64,000 bases of DNA from Streptacidiphilus sp. P02-A3a (GCF_014084105.1 NZ_CP048289.1:8503922-8567921), one strand, 5' to 3'; positions 15,599-24,045 are shown, counted from the stretch's first letter. A program made the numbers and translations. Notes: a model not told the origin generated them from the sequence alone.

Positions 15599-16099
15599 AT
15601 GATGACAACGCCGTGGTTCGAGCGTCTGGACGAGGAAGAGGCAGTGGTGCGCGGCGAGTTGGCCGCACTGCTGGAGAAGGCCGCGGTCCTGGAGGAACGA
15701 CTGGCCCACCTGGTGATTACCAGGGAGACGCTGGCGTCGTTGCAGGGCCGGGGACGCGGGCGCATCATCGAAGGCCCGCTGCCGTCGGCCCGCCCCCCGG
15801 GGCCGGCCGTCGCGTTCGAGGCCGAGGCCGAGCCGTCCGCTTCGTCGGGGCCACTGGATCTCGAAGTGGCCCGGGAGGGCATCTTGGTCCTGCTGGCCGG
15901 GGCGAACCGGGCGATGAAGGTGCAGGACATCGGGGACGCGATCGGTGAGCAGGCCGATCGGGTGGAGACCACCCGGGCGCGGCTGAAGAAGCCCGTGAAG
16001 GAGGGCCTGGTCGTCGAGGTGTCGCCGGCGTGGTTCGCGATCGCGCCCGCCATCCCGCGCCCCCGCTCGGAGAATGCGGAGACAGAGGGGGTGGCCTGA
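15599..16099 (+). CDS. Coiled-coil plus winged-helix protein, element backbone (unit C)
   Basis: A 166-residue paralogue of the unit A protein. ATG 15599 follows AGGAGG at good spacing, which decides the start. N-terminal coiled coil (AVVRGELAALLEKAAVLEER), a Pro-rich linker (residues 55-85), and a winged-helix-like C-terminal half (LLAGANRAMKVQDIGDAIGE, then EGLVVEVSPAWFAIAPA). One change, LKKL to LKKP, falls in the helix before the wing and may weaken the fold. Position before the HTH, recombinase and transposase genes suggests a regulator of the element. Confidence 0.7.
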   Translation: MMTTPWFERLDEEEAVVRGELAALLEKAAVLEERLAHLVITRETLASLQGRGRGRIIEGPLPSARPPGPAVAFEAEAEPSASSGPLDLEVAREGILVLLAGANRAMKVQDIGDAIGEQADRVETTRARLKKPVKEGLVVEVSPAWFAIAPAIPRPRSENAETEGVA

Positions 16100-16278
16100 G
16101 GAACCAGGCCAGGAGCGGCGCCGTCGAGGGTTCAGCTCGGCGGCGCCGGATGCGGAGGTCCCGTTAAGCGGTGGCTCGCGCGTTTCGAGCGTAGTGGTCA
16201 TGCAAGAGGATCGAAGCGTGGAGCCGCGAAATCACCGTGCCCGGTCGCCTGTTGGCGTTTTCGGGTCCGAATCGAGGC

Positions 16279-16596
16279 TCAATGCTTCGCAGTGCAGTCG
16301 GTTCCTCTCTGCGGCGGCCACAGCCCGCCACCGGTGAAGGCCGCCAGCCTGGCGACGGTGGCGACGTCGGGCCAGGAGAGTCCGGCGAGCAGGTCCGCGA
16401 TGGCCTGCCGGTTGACCCCCGAGCCCTCGGCCGCCGCCCGCAGGCTCAGCCCCCGCTCGTCCAGGGCCCCGGCCAGGGCGCGGGAGATGTGCCGGACGGC
16501 CTCGGCGGCGGGGTCGGCGGCAGGCTGCTGGGGCCAGGCTTCCGGATCGTCGGTGAGTTGCCGCGGGGGGCGTGCACGGGAGCGTCCGCCGACCAT
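16279..16596 (-). CDS. Small XRE-like helix-turn-helix protein, element backbone (unit C)
   Basis: A 105-residue protein from ATG 16596. Residues 35-90 carry a classical HTH: ALDERGLSLRAAAEGSGVNR for the first helices, then QAIADLLAGLSWPDVATVAR for the recognition helix and following helix, ending LAAFTGGGLWPP. The N-terminus is basic (VGGRSRARPPRQ). It is antiparallel to its neighbours, with its promoter facing that of the recombinase gene across about 70 bp, so it could repress both. The unit A copy is truncated. A longer upstream frame (to 16932) runs antisense to the recombinase and is not used. Confidence 0.65.
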   Translation of the reverse strand: MVGGRSRARPPRQLTDDPEAWPQQPAADPAAEAVRHISRALAGALDERGLSLRAAAEGSGVNRQAIADLLAGLSWPDVATVARLAAFTGGGLWPPQRGTDCTAKH

Positions 16597-16668
16597 GTGC
16601 GCACCATCCTGTCCATAGAAGTCGATCAATTGTGGAATGGCTGCTTGTCCAGCCGGTATGTATGGACC

Positions 16669-17578
16669 GTGGCCCTTGATCCGCAGACCTCCGCGAAGAT
16701 CGCCCGCTATCGGCCCCGGAACCCGCCCGCCGTCTGGGACCAGGTCGCTCCGCTGGTGCGCTCGGTGGTCGCCGCGACGGTCACCGCGGTGCCCTACGAC
16801 GTGGAGCGGCTGCTGCACGTCACCGGACGCCTCGCGCCTGGAGCGGGAACCGGACGGCTGGCTGCGCAACGAGGTCATCGACGCGTTCGTCCTCTCCCTG
16901 CTCGGCGAGGTGGGCGCCTCGACGATCCGCACCTACCGGACCTGGCTGCTGCGGGTGCGCGATGCGCTGGCGTTCGCCGAGCGCGGCGAGCCGGCTCCGG
17001 CCCGACTGCACGCACCGCCCAACCCGCACCAGCCCTACAGTCCGGCCGAGCTGGCCGGACTGCGGCACTGGGCGGCGCATCTGCCCCGCCAGCAGCGCGC
17101 CGACGGCTTGGCTCTGATGGGCCTGGGCGCCGGCTTCGGGCTCACGCCACGCGAGGTTGCGGCCAGCACCGGAGGAGACCTGCGCAGGTCTCCCGACTCC
17201 GGCCCGCTGCTGCACACCGGGGTCTGCCGGCCGGTCCCGCTGGCGGCCCGCGCCGCTTGGGACCCACTCCTGGGCGAACTGGCCGGTACAGCGGGCCGGG
17301 GCTACCTGTTCCGTCCCCGGCGCACGGTGGAGTTCGCCAAGAACCTGGTCAATTCCTGGCCGCTGGTCCACCGTCCGCCCGACCCGCTGCCCGCCCTGTC
17401 GGCGGGACGGCTGCGGGCGACGTGGATCGTGGAACTGATGGCCGCCCGCATCGACCACGACCTGATCGCTAAGGCAGCCGGCCTGGCATCGGCCGCCTCT
17501 CTCGCCCGCTACCAGCACCACGTCCCCCCTCTCGACGACGCCACCGCGATCCGGCTGCTGCACGGACCCGCCCGGTGA
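16669..17578 (+). pseudogene. Recombinase-like gene of unit C, frameshifted
   Basis: From about GTG 16669 the frame reads VALDPQTSAKIARYRPRNPP and reaches VERLLHVTGRLA; near 16835 roughly 20 nt present in unit B are missing, and the frame moves to the one reading EREPDGWLRNEVIDAFVLSL to the stop at 17578. The box I region is GAGFGLTPREVAASTGGDL (Thr instead of Arg), the second Arg box is GRLRATWIVELM and the Tyr region SLARYQHHVPP. Apart from the deletion it is colinear with unit B. The stop overlaps the transposase start (GTGA). Confidence 0.65.
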
Positions 17579-19362
17579 CCCTGCCGCACTCCTGGCGCAA
17601 CCCTGTGAAGATCCGGGCCTGCCGTCCCAAGCCCGCCACCGACGCCCCCGCCACCCTCGCCGACTCCAAGGTCGGCCAGCTCCTGCACCTGGTCCGCGCC
17701 AGCGGCAGCCTGGACCTGGTCGAACAAGAGCTGGCGGGGCGGCCCGGACCGTCCGGCCTGCCGGTCGAGGCCATGCTGACCGGACTGCTGCTGGCGCTGC
17801 ACTACCACGACAGCGCTCAACTCGCCGTCGCCTGCCGAGTCCTGCTCGACGAGATCACCGACACCGCCAGAGCCTGGTTGGGCATCGGGACCGTGGACCG
17901 CACCGACCTCCACCAGCGAATCGCATTCGCCAAGCGCGTCTACCGAACCTTCGACCGCCTCACCACCGCCCTGGACCCCGAACGCGTCGACCGCCGCAGC
18001 CGCCTGCCCCGCAACCGGGCCGACGCACACGCCGCCACCTAGGAAGACACCGACCCCGAACACCTGCGCAGACGAGCAGTGCTGCAGCAGGTCAGCGACG
18101 CGTTCGTGCTCGCCCCGGTCCGCCACGCCATCGACCGCGGCTGGCTCAAGAGCTGGCCCGGCGACGTCGGCGTCGACATGACCGGCGTCCCTGCCTGGCA
18201 CCACCCGCCCAGCGACCACCGCGACCTGGGCTCCATCGAGACCACCGCCGGCTGGCACTTCAGCGCCGGCGACACCGAGGGCGTCTTCGGCCACAGCCTG
18301 ACCCTGGCCGTCGCCGCCAGCCGCCGCAGCAACGGCCAGCGCATCAGCCGACACCCGCAGCTCGCGCTCGGAGCCGTCCTGGACACCGGCGGCAAACGCC
18401 CCGGCCCCAACGCCGTCCACGCCCTGCAGCAGCTGCAGCACCTCGGGCTGCCGACCGGCGTGCTGGCGGCCGACCGAGCCTACACCGACCAGAAGTCCGA
18501 ACACTTCCAGACCCACACCCGCCGACTCGGCTACCAACTCGCACTGGACTACAGGCAGGAACACCGCGGCATCCAGGGCACCCACCACGGCGCCCTGCTG
18601 ATCGACGGCACCCTCGCCTGCCCCCTGACCCCCGCCCCGACCGCCACCGCCACCACCGGCCTGGACGACAAGCAGATCCGCGAGATCGACACCAACGAAG
18701 AACTGAAGAAGCGGATCGCGGCCCGCGAACCCTTCCACCTCAAGCACAAGCAGGGCCCCGACCACACGGGCACGATCCGGCTGCAGTGCCCCGCCGCCGG
18801 GACCTCGCCCTCGATCACCTGCCCGCGCTTCAACCGGCTCCACCCACCCGCTCGCACCGCACCCGTCGCCGTGGACCTGACCGACCGGCGGGCCGTCGCC
18901 GCCCACTCCGCCGCGAAACCCGCCGCCCAGATCCCCCAGGCCGAACGGCTTCACCCGCCCACGGCGAAGGAACTGCCCAGGATCTGCCGACAACCGACGA
19001 TCACCATTCACCCCGGCGACCTGGGGAAACTCGACAAGTTCCGGCAGGACAGGCCCTACCTCAGCGACGCCTGGCACGACGTCTTCAAACCTATCCGGGC
19101 GAACAACGAAGGCCTCAACGGGCGCGGGAAGGGACACCGGGTCGACCTCGCCGAGCCGAAGCACCGCCTCGCCCACGGCCGCGCCGCCCAGACCATCTTG
19201 GTCGCCCTGACGATCTGCACCCTGAACCTGCAGATCCTCCACGACTGGAAACACACCACCGGCACCACCGAGCCGATCCCGGCGGCCGAAGACAAAGGAC
19301 CATCGCCCATTGCGCCTGCGGGCAGTCCCGCCGCGACCGGACGACCCCCGCCAACCGGCTAA
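17575..19362 (+). pseudogene. DDE-transposase-like gene of unit C, single nonsense codon
   Basis: GTG 17575 overlaps the recombinase stop. The frame is intact for 595 codons except a TAG at 18040-18042, where unit B has TGG (Trp), so one base change disables it. Motifs: GVDMTGVPAWHHPP (Asp), LAADRAYTDQ (Asp), FKPIRANNEGLNGRGKG (Glu candidate), and a Cys pair LQCPAAG...ITCPRF in an inserted region. The C-terminal region (ILVALTICTLNLQILHDW) is helical. A residual second start at 18079 could make a truncated protein that keeps all three candidate acidic residues. Confidence 0.7.
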
Positions 19363-19543
19363 CCCACAGTCATGCGAAGAATCCGAGAGCCAGGCCCCGC
19401 ACCGCCGATGATCCACACCTCGTCGGCGGCCCCGGCATGCCCTCCGCACCCCGAACCACCCCCAGACCACACCGCTGAGCAGCGGAAACCGAGCCACAGG
19501 GCCGCCCCGGCACTACAACAGCAGTCGGACGGACCCTGAAACC

Positions 19544-19584
19544 ACGAGATCCCGCCGAGAAGAAGCTTCTCGACGGGATCTCGT
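19544..19584. terminator. Right-end hairpin of unit C
   Basis: 19-bp arms with one mismatch (ACGAGATCCCGCCGAGAAG and complement) and a 3-nt loop. The inner arm differs from the other copies (GAGAAG instead of GATC) but pairs equally well, showing compensatory change. The region 19363-19621 otherwise holds only post-transposase sequence conserved with 11795-12046. Confidence 0.7.
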
Positions 19585-19613
19585 CAACCATTCCTGAGCT
19601 AACTCAAGAACAG

Positions 19614-19624
19614 CTGTTGGGTGG
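19614..19624. repeat. Right boundary core CTGTTGGGTGG overlapping the tRNA 3' end
   Basis: This 11-bp sequence is identical to 1325-1335 at the left edge of unit A and includes the last three bases of tRNA-Ala. Related but imperfect versions stand at the A/B (about 5274) and B/C (about 12047) junctions. It is a candidate attachment-site core; 11 bp is short, so this stays an inference. Confidence 0.45.
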
Positions 19625-19695
19625 AGCTGAGGGGATTCGAACCCCTGGCCCCCTCGATGCGAACGAGGTGCGCTACCGGACTGCGCCACAGCCCC
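19622..19695 (-). tRNA. tRNA-Ala(CGC)
   Basis: The minus strand folds into a complete cloverleaf: acceptor GGGGCTG/CAGCTCC (one G-T pair), D-stem GCGC/GCGC, anticodon stem CCTCG/CGAGG with loop TTCGCAT giving anticodon CGC, T-arm AGGGG-TTCGAAT-CCCCT and discriminator A. CCA is not encoded (CCC follows). It decodes GCG. Its 3' end faces the accessory region, the usual arrangement for integration at a tRNA. Confidence 0.95.
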
Positions 19696-19771
19696 AACGA
19701 GAAGAAACTCTATCAGGTCCGCGGGGGTGCTCGTGCACGGTCCCGGTGCAGGTCCGGGGCCTGGGGTGGAG

Positions 19772-20725
19772 CTACTCGTTGGCGGCGCGGGGACGGGGGT
19801 CGTCCTCGGCCGCGTACTGGTCGAAGAGCGGGGTGGAGGCGGGGCGCGGGGTGGCCGGGCGGGTGGGCGCGGTCGGGGCCGGTGCGGCCGGCGGCGGGGT
19901 GACCGCGCGGCCCGCGCTCCAGGTGTCGGGGCCGCCGAGGTCCAGGCCGCTGGTGCGGCGCGGGGCCACCGGCGCGGTGACGTAGGTGGGCAGCGGGACC
20001 GGGACCGGGTCCCAGGAGCCCGCCTCGGCCTCGGGTGCGCTCTCCTGCGGCCCGTCCGCCCAGTCCTCGGAGTCGGCGGCCTCGACCAGCGCGCCGGAGC
20101 CCGCGGCGGTCCGGCCGCCCGGGTAGCCGAACTCCGGCGGCCCGGCGGTCGGCTCGGTGTCCGGGACGGCGGCGGCGTGCCTGCGGTCCCGCTCGCGCTC
20201 CCGCTCGCGCAGCCGCTGCGCGGCGTCGGCGGCGCGGCGGCGGTCCAGCTTCACCTCGAACCGGCGGCGCTCCTGGCGGCGCAGGTGGGAGATGTAGAGG
20301 GAGAACAGCACGGCCGGGATCGCCGGGACCCAGAGCAGCGCGACTCCGCCGACGGCGGCGGTGACCATCCCGGCGGTGAAGGCGACGAACAGCAGGATCA
20401 CCATCCGGCGGCGGCGCGCCAGGACGGCGGCCCGCCGCTGGGACTCGGGGCCGCGCCCGGGACCGGCCGCCGGGGCGGGCGGCGCGACGGCGACCGGGAC
20501 CGCCTGCCCGGGGTCCTCCTGCGGACCGGGCTGGGCTTCGCCGTCCAGGTTCCGGGAGACCCGCCGTTCGAGCCCCGCACGCCCGGACAGCAGGCGGATG
20601 GCAGTGCTGAACCGTTCGGTGGGGCGGGCCTCGTTGAGCTCGTCCTGCCTGCGGAGCCACATCGGCACCAGGTAGGCAGCCCAGGCCCCCACGATCACCG
20701 CGTAGATGAGGCCACTACTGCTCAC
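19772..20725 (-). CDS. sepX: SepX/GlpR-type divisome membrane protein
   Basis: A 317-residue protein. N-terminal segment SSSGLIYAVIVGAWAAYLVP (residues 2-21) followed by MWLRRQDELNEARPTERFST is the family signature; a second hydrophobic region near residues 108-150 holds two membrane passes, then a charged coiled region (RRRRAADAAQRLRERERERD, approximate) and a disordered acidic/Pro tail. The family (GlpR in other actinobacteria) is a membrane divisome component that works with the gephyrin-like protein Glp; here a Glp-type gene lies 2 kb away in the same orientation, preserving that link. It is the first chromosomal gene next to the tRNA. Confidence 0.8.
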   Translation of the reverse strand: MSSSGLIYAVIVGAWAAYLVPMWLRRQDELNEARPTERFSTAIRLLSGRAGLERRVSRNLDGEAQPGPQEDPGQAVPVAVAPPAPAAGPGRGPESQRRAAVLARRRRMVILLFVAFTAGMVTAAVGGVALLWVPAIPAVLFSLYISHLRRQERRRFEVKLDRRRAADAAQRLRERERERDRRHAAAVPDTEPTAGPPEFGYPGGRTAAGSGALVEAADSEDWADGPQESAPEAEAGSWDPVPVPLPTYVTAPVAPRRTSGLDLGGPDTWSAGRAVTPPPAAPAPTAPTRPATPRPASTPLFDQYAAEDDPRPRAANE

Positions 20726-20881
20726 GCTTCACACCGTACGGGCGCGAGGGAACGCCTCGCGACAATTTCGGCCGGTGTGTCGCGTACTCATGCTCATCTC
20801 ACCTTATTTTCGTCGCCTTGAGCGACAGAACGACGGACAGCTGGCCTGATCGAACAAATATATGAAGTAATCACCGGAATG

Positions 20882-21502
20882 TCAGTGCTCCAAGTGCTGC
20901 CGTACGCCGCGCCAGCGCCGCAGCATGCCCTCCGGTACCTCGTCCGCGGTCAGCGCGAACACCAGGTGGTCCCGCCAGCCGCCGTCGATGTGCAGGTAGC
21001 GCGGGCGCAGCCCCTCCTCGCGGAAGCCCAGCTTCTCCACCACCCGGCGGCTGGGGCCGTTCTCCGGGCGGATGCACACCTCGATCCGGTGCAGCCCCAG
21101 GGTGCGGAAGCAGTGGTCCACGGCCAGTGCCAGGGCGGTGGGGATGATGCCGTGTCCGGCCACCGCCTCGTCCACCCAGTAGCCGATGTTGGCCGAGCAC
21201 ATCGAGCCCCAGGTGATGCCGCCGACGGTGAGCTGGCCGACCAGCTCGTCCTGGTAGGTGACCACGAACGGCAGCATCCGCCCCTCGCGGGCCTCGGCCC
21301 GGAGGAAGGAGACCATCTGCCGGTAGGTCGGCCGGGGGCCGGACGGCTTGCCCGGGGCCGGTGGCGGCACGGTGGCCTCCCAGCGCCGCAGCCAGTCCCG
21401 GTTGCGGGCGCTGACCTGCTGCCAGTCGCGCCGGTCGCGGATCCGGATGGGCCGTAGTCCGATCGGCCCCTCGCTCAGCTCGACCGGCCAGAAGGCGTTC
21501 AG
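20882..21502 (-). CDS. GNAT (RimJ-type) N-acetyltransferase with a probable CTG start
   Basis: A 206-residue acetyltransferase: N-terminal NAFWPVELSEGPIGLRPIRI, core ELVGQLTVGGITWGSMCSAN and the acetyl-CoA/ribosomal-protein-type motif GIIPTALALAVDHCFRTLGL, then NGPSRRVVEKLGFREEG. No ATG, GTG or TTG lies near the conserved N-terminus in this frame. A CTG at 21502-21500, overlapping the mog stop as CTGA and preceded by CAGGAG 7 nt upstream, sits at the position where homologues start. I therefore propose a non-canonical CTG start with translational coupling to mog. The substrate is unknown; it lies at the end of the molybdopterin operon. Confidence 0.75.
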   Translation of the reverse strand: MNAFWPVELSEGPIGLRPIRIRDRRDWQQVSARNRDWLRRWEATVPPPAPGKPSGPRPTYRQMVSFLRAEAREGRMLPFVVTYQDELVGQLTVGGITWGSMCSANIGYWVDEAVAGHGIIPTALALAVDHCFRTLGLHRIEVCIRPENGPSRRVVEKLGFREEGLRPRYLHIDGGWRDHLVFALTADEVPEGMLRRWRGVRQHLEH

Positions 21503-22029
21503 TGCGGGCTCCTGGGCGCGGTGCCGTGCGGGGCGGCGTCGGGACGGGGGTGGTCGCCGCCGTGGACCTGGTCGACGGCGTGGCCGAGCAGCGGACCGAG
21601 GACGGCCAGGCCGTCCTTGACGCCGCCGCTGGAGCCGGGGAGGTTGACGATCAGCGTTCTCCCGGCGAGCCCGGACAGCCCCCGGGAGAGCGCGGCGGTG
21701 GGCACCCCGGCGGCGCGGCCGTGGGCGCGGATCGCCTCGGCGATGCCGGGGACCGGACGGTCGATCACTCCGGCGGTCTGCTCCGGGGTGAGGTCCATCG
21801 GGCTGATCCCGGTGCCGCCGGTGGTCAGCACCACGTCGTAGCCCTCGGCCACGGCCGCGCGCAGCGCTCCGGCGACCGGTTCGCCGTCGGGCACCACCCG
21901 TGGTCCGTCGACCGCGAAGCCCAGCGCCCGCAAGCCCTCGGCCAGCAGCGGACCGCCCTGGTCCGGATAGACCCCGGCGGCGGCGCGGTTGGAGACGGTG
22001 AGCACGAAGGCCCGGCGGTGCGCGCTCAC
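21499..22029 (-). CDS. mog: MogA/MoaB-type molybdopterin adenylyltransferase
   Basis: A 176-residue protein that adenylates molybdopterin before molybdate insertion. Motifs: VSNRAAAGVYPDQGGPLLAE near the N-terminus, LTTGGTGISPMDLTPEQT (the GGTG nucleotide/molybdopterin loop) and LIVNLPGSSGGVKDGLAVL. The length is usual for a single MogA/MoaB domain. GTG 22029 overlaps the moaC stop (GTGA), so it is translated with moaC. The final 20 or so residues (HGGDHPRPDAAPHG) are a disordered tail. Confidence 0.85.
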   Translation of the reverse strand: MSAHRRAFVLTVSNRAAAGVYPDQGGPLLAEGLRALGFAVDGPRVVPDGEPVAGALRAAVAEGYDVVLTTGGTGISPMDLTPEQTAGVIDRPVPGIAEAIRAHGRAAGVPTAALSRGLSGLAGRTLIVNLPGSSGGVKDGLAVLGPLLGHAVDQVHGGDHPRPDAAPHGTAPRSPH

Positions 22030-22595
22030 GCGGCGCCTCCGGCGGTCCCGTCGTGGCCGGTGCTCGCGGTGCTCGCGGAGGTCGCGGAGGTCGCCGTGCT
22101 CGCGGAGGACTCGGGCCGGTGCCAGGCGCCGCTCTTGCCACCGGTCTTGGACTCGACCTGCACCGCGTCGATCCGGGCGCCCTTGTCGACCGCCTTGACC
22201 ATGTCGATCACGGTGAGCCCGGCGACGGCGACGGCGGTCAGTGCCTCCATCTCCACACCGGTGCGGTCGGCGGTGCGGACCGTGGCCGCGATCTCCACCG
22301 CCTGGTCGGTCACCGACAGGTCGACGGTCACGCCGGAGATCCCGATCGGGTGACACAGCGGGATGAGCTCCGGGGTGCGTTTGGCTCCCATGATCCCAGC
22401 CACCCGGGCGACTGAGAGGGCGTCACCCTTCGGCATCCCCTCGCCCCGCAGCAGTTCCACCACCTTCGGCGAGACCAGGACCCGGCCGGTGGCGCGGGCG
22501 GTGCGCACGGTCGTCGCCTTCTCGGAGACGTCCACCATCCGGGCCGCCCCCGTCTCGTCGACGTGGGTCAGCCGATCGCCCTCTGCGCTGTTCAA
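22026..22595 (-). CDS. moaC: Cyclic pyranopterin monophosphate synthase
   Basis: A 189-residue protein catalysing formation of cyclic pyranopterin monophosphate, the first stable intermediate of Moco synthesis. Typical motifs: THVDETGAARMVDVSEKATT, RVAGIMGAKRTPELIPLCHP and GVEMEALTAVAVAGLTVIDM, with the conserved KTGGKSG near the C-terminus. A Ser/Ala/Thr-rich tail (TATSATSASTAST) is added. Start: TTG 22595, placed 8 nt after AGGAGA; the frame is open further upstream to a GTG at 22631 but without a ribosome site. It lies 61 nt after the glp/moeA-like gene. Confidence 0.9.
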   Translation of the reverse strand: MNSAEGDRLTHVDETGAARMVDVSEKATTVRTARATGRVLVSPKVVELLRGEGMPKGDALSVARVAGIMGAKRTPELIPLCHPIGISGVTVDLSVTDQAVEIAATVRTADRTGVEMEALTAVAVAGLTVIDMVKAVDKGARIDAVQVESKTGGKSGAWHRPESSASTATSATSASTASTGHDGTAGGAA

Positions 22596-22656
22596 CGTGT
22601 CGTCTCCTGTGGCCGGTGGCGCTGCGGGCACAGGCTACCGCTGCGCGCGCGGCGCG

Positions 22657-24045
22657 TCAGATCGTGCCTTCCCCCGGAACCTGGTCCAGCAGCACCACGT
22701 CCACCAGCGCGCCCTCCGCCACGGCGGTGTCCTCCTCCGGCACCACGATCAGCGCGTTGGCCTGCGCCAGCGGCCCGACCAGGTGCGAACCGGCGCCGCC
22801 GACCGGGGTGACGCTGCCGGGCTCGCCGCCGTGCCCGGCCAGGTAGCGGCCCCGGGCGAACTGGCGGCGTCCCTCCGGAGAGGTCAGCGCCTCGGTGACG
22901 CGGGCCCGGACCACGCTCCGGTGCACCGGCTCGACGCCCATCATCGCCCGGATCGCGGGCCGCACGAAGAGCTCGAAGGAGAGGTAGGCGCTGACCGGGT
23001 TGCCGGGCAGGGCGAACAGCGGCACCGTGCCGTCGAGCAGCCCGAAGCCCTGCGGCTTGCCGGGCTGCATCCGCAGCTTGCGGAAGGAGATCTCACCCAG
23101 CGGCGGCTGCTCGCCGACCGGCGCCAGCGCCTCCTTGACCACGTCGTACGCGCCGACGCTGACGCCGCCGCTGGTGACGATGATGTCGGCGCGGATCAGC
23201 TGGTCCTCGATCACCTCGCGCAGCCGCGCGGCGTCGTCCGGCACGCCGCCGACCCGGTAGGCGATGGCGCCCGCCTCCCGCGCGGCGGCGGTCAGCGCGA
23301 AGCTGTTGGAGTCGGTGATCTGCCCGGGACCGGCCTTGGTCCCCGGCTGCACCAGCTCACTGCCGGTGGACAGGACTACCACCCGCGGCCGGGGGCGGAT
23401 CCGGACGCTGTCCAGACCGATCGCCGCGAGCAGCCCGATCTGCGCCGGACCCAGCCGGGAACCGGCCGGGAGCACCGCCTGCCCGGCGCTGATGTCGTCG
23501 CCCATCCGGCGGACGAAGGCGCCGGGCTCGGCCGGACGGAAGATCCGTACCTCACCGGAGGCGCCCTGCGGCTCGCTGCTGACCGGGGCCATGGTGGTGG
23601 CCGCCGCGCCGCCGCTGCCGCCGTCGGTCCACTCGACCGGGACCACCGCCTCCGCGCCGGGGGGCAGCGGCGCGCCGGTCATGATCCGGGCGCACTGGCC
23701 CGGGCCGACCACCGGCAGGTTCGCCGCCCCGGCGGCCACGTCGCCGACGACCTTGAGCACCGACGGGTACGTCTCGGTGGCCCCGGCCAGGTCCGCGACC
23801 CGCACCGCGTAGCCGTCCATGGCGCTGTTGTCGAACGGCGGCAGGTGGCCCGGAGCGGTGATCTCGTCGATGGTCAGGCAGCCCTGGGCCTCCAGCAGTT
23901 GGAGCTCCAGCGACGGCAGCGGACCGACCGTGCGCAGGATGTCGTCCAGGTGCTCGTCCACCGACCAGCCGCGCTCCGCGCCGTGGTCGGTGTCGCACGG
24001 GTCCGCCTTCTCGGCGGACCCGTCGTCGTGGCCGTGCTCGCTCAC
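22657..24045 (-). CDS. glp: Gephyrin-like molybdopterin molybdenumtransferase (MoeA/Glp)
   Basis: A 462-residue MoeA-type protein: AMDGYAVR substrate loop, GAEAVVPVEWTDGG, MGDDISAG, then the MoCF-biosynthesis domain STGSELVQPG, TSGGVSVGAYD and LPGNPVSAYLSFELFV, and the C-terminal beta-barrel domain IV. MoeA inserts molybdate into adenylylated molybdopterin; in actinobacteria a MoeA paralogue, Glp, instead links FtsZ with the divisome through GlpR. Synteny with sepX/glpR favours Glp, and both roles are possible. Start GTG 24045, behind AGGGGG; the N-terminal 25 residues are acidic and disordered. Confidence 0.8.
   Translation of the reverse strand: MSEHGHDDGSAEKADPCDTDHGAERGWSVDEHLDDILRTVGPLPSLELQLLEAQGCLTIDEITAPGHLPPFDNSAMDGYAVRVADLAGATETYPSVLKVVGDVAAGAANLPVVGPGQCARIMTGAPLPPGAEAVVPVEWTDGGSGGAAATTMAPVSSEPQGASGEVRIFRPAEPGAFVRRMGDDISAGQAVLPAGSRLGPAQIGLLAAIGLDSVRIRPRPRVVVLSTGSELVQPGTKAGPGQITDSNSFALTAAAREAGAIAYRVGGVPDDAARLREVIEDQLIRADIIVTSGGVSVGAYDVVKEALAPVGEQPPLGEISFRKLRMQPGKPQGFGLLDGTVPLFALPGNPVSAYLSFELFVRPAIRAMMGVEPVHRSVVRARVTEALTSPEGRRQFARGRYLAGHGGEPGSVTPVGGAGSHLVGPLAQANALIVVPEEDTAVAEGALVDVVLLDQVPGEGTI

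Larger units (their letters stand above)
12047..19624 (+). mobile_element. Unit C of the array, ending at tRNA-Ala
   Basis: The most complete unit: left-end module, cargo (two small unknown genes, truncated HAD-like gene, minus-strand four-gene operon), conserved intergenic block, winged-helix gene, small HTH gene (minus), recombinase-like gene (frameshifted), transposase-like gene (nonsense codon), right-end hairpin, and the CTGTTGGGTGG core overlapping the 3' end of tRNA-Ala(CGC). The backbone is about 4 kb and the cargo about 3.4 kb. Confidence 0.65.

Noticed and set aside
19622..19695. tRNA remnants at the internal unit junctions (about 1325, 5274, 12047)
   Set aside because: Only 8-11 bp resemble the tRNA 3' end; no cloverleaf arms are present.
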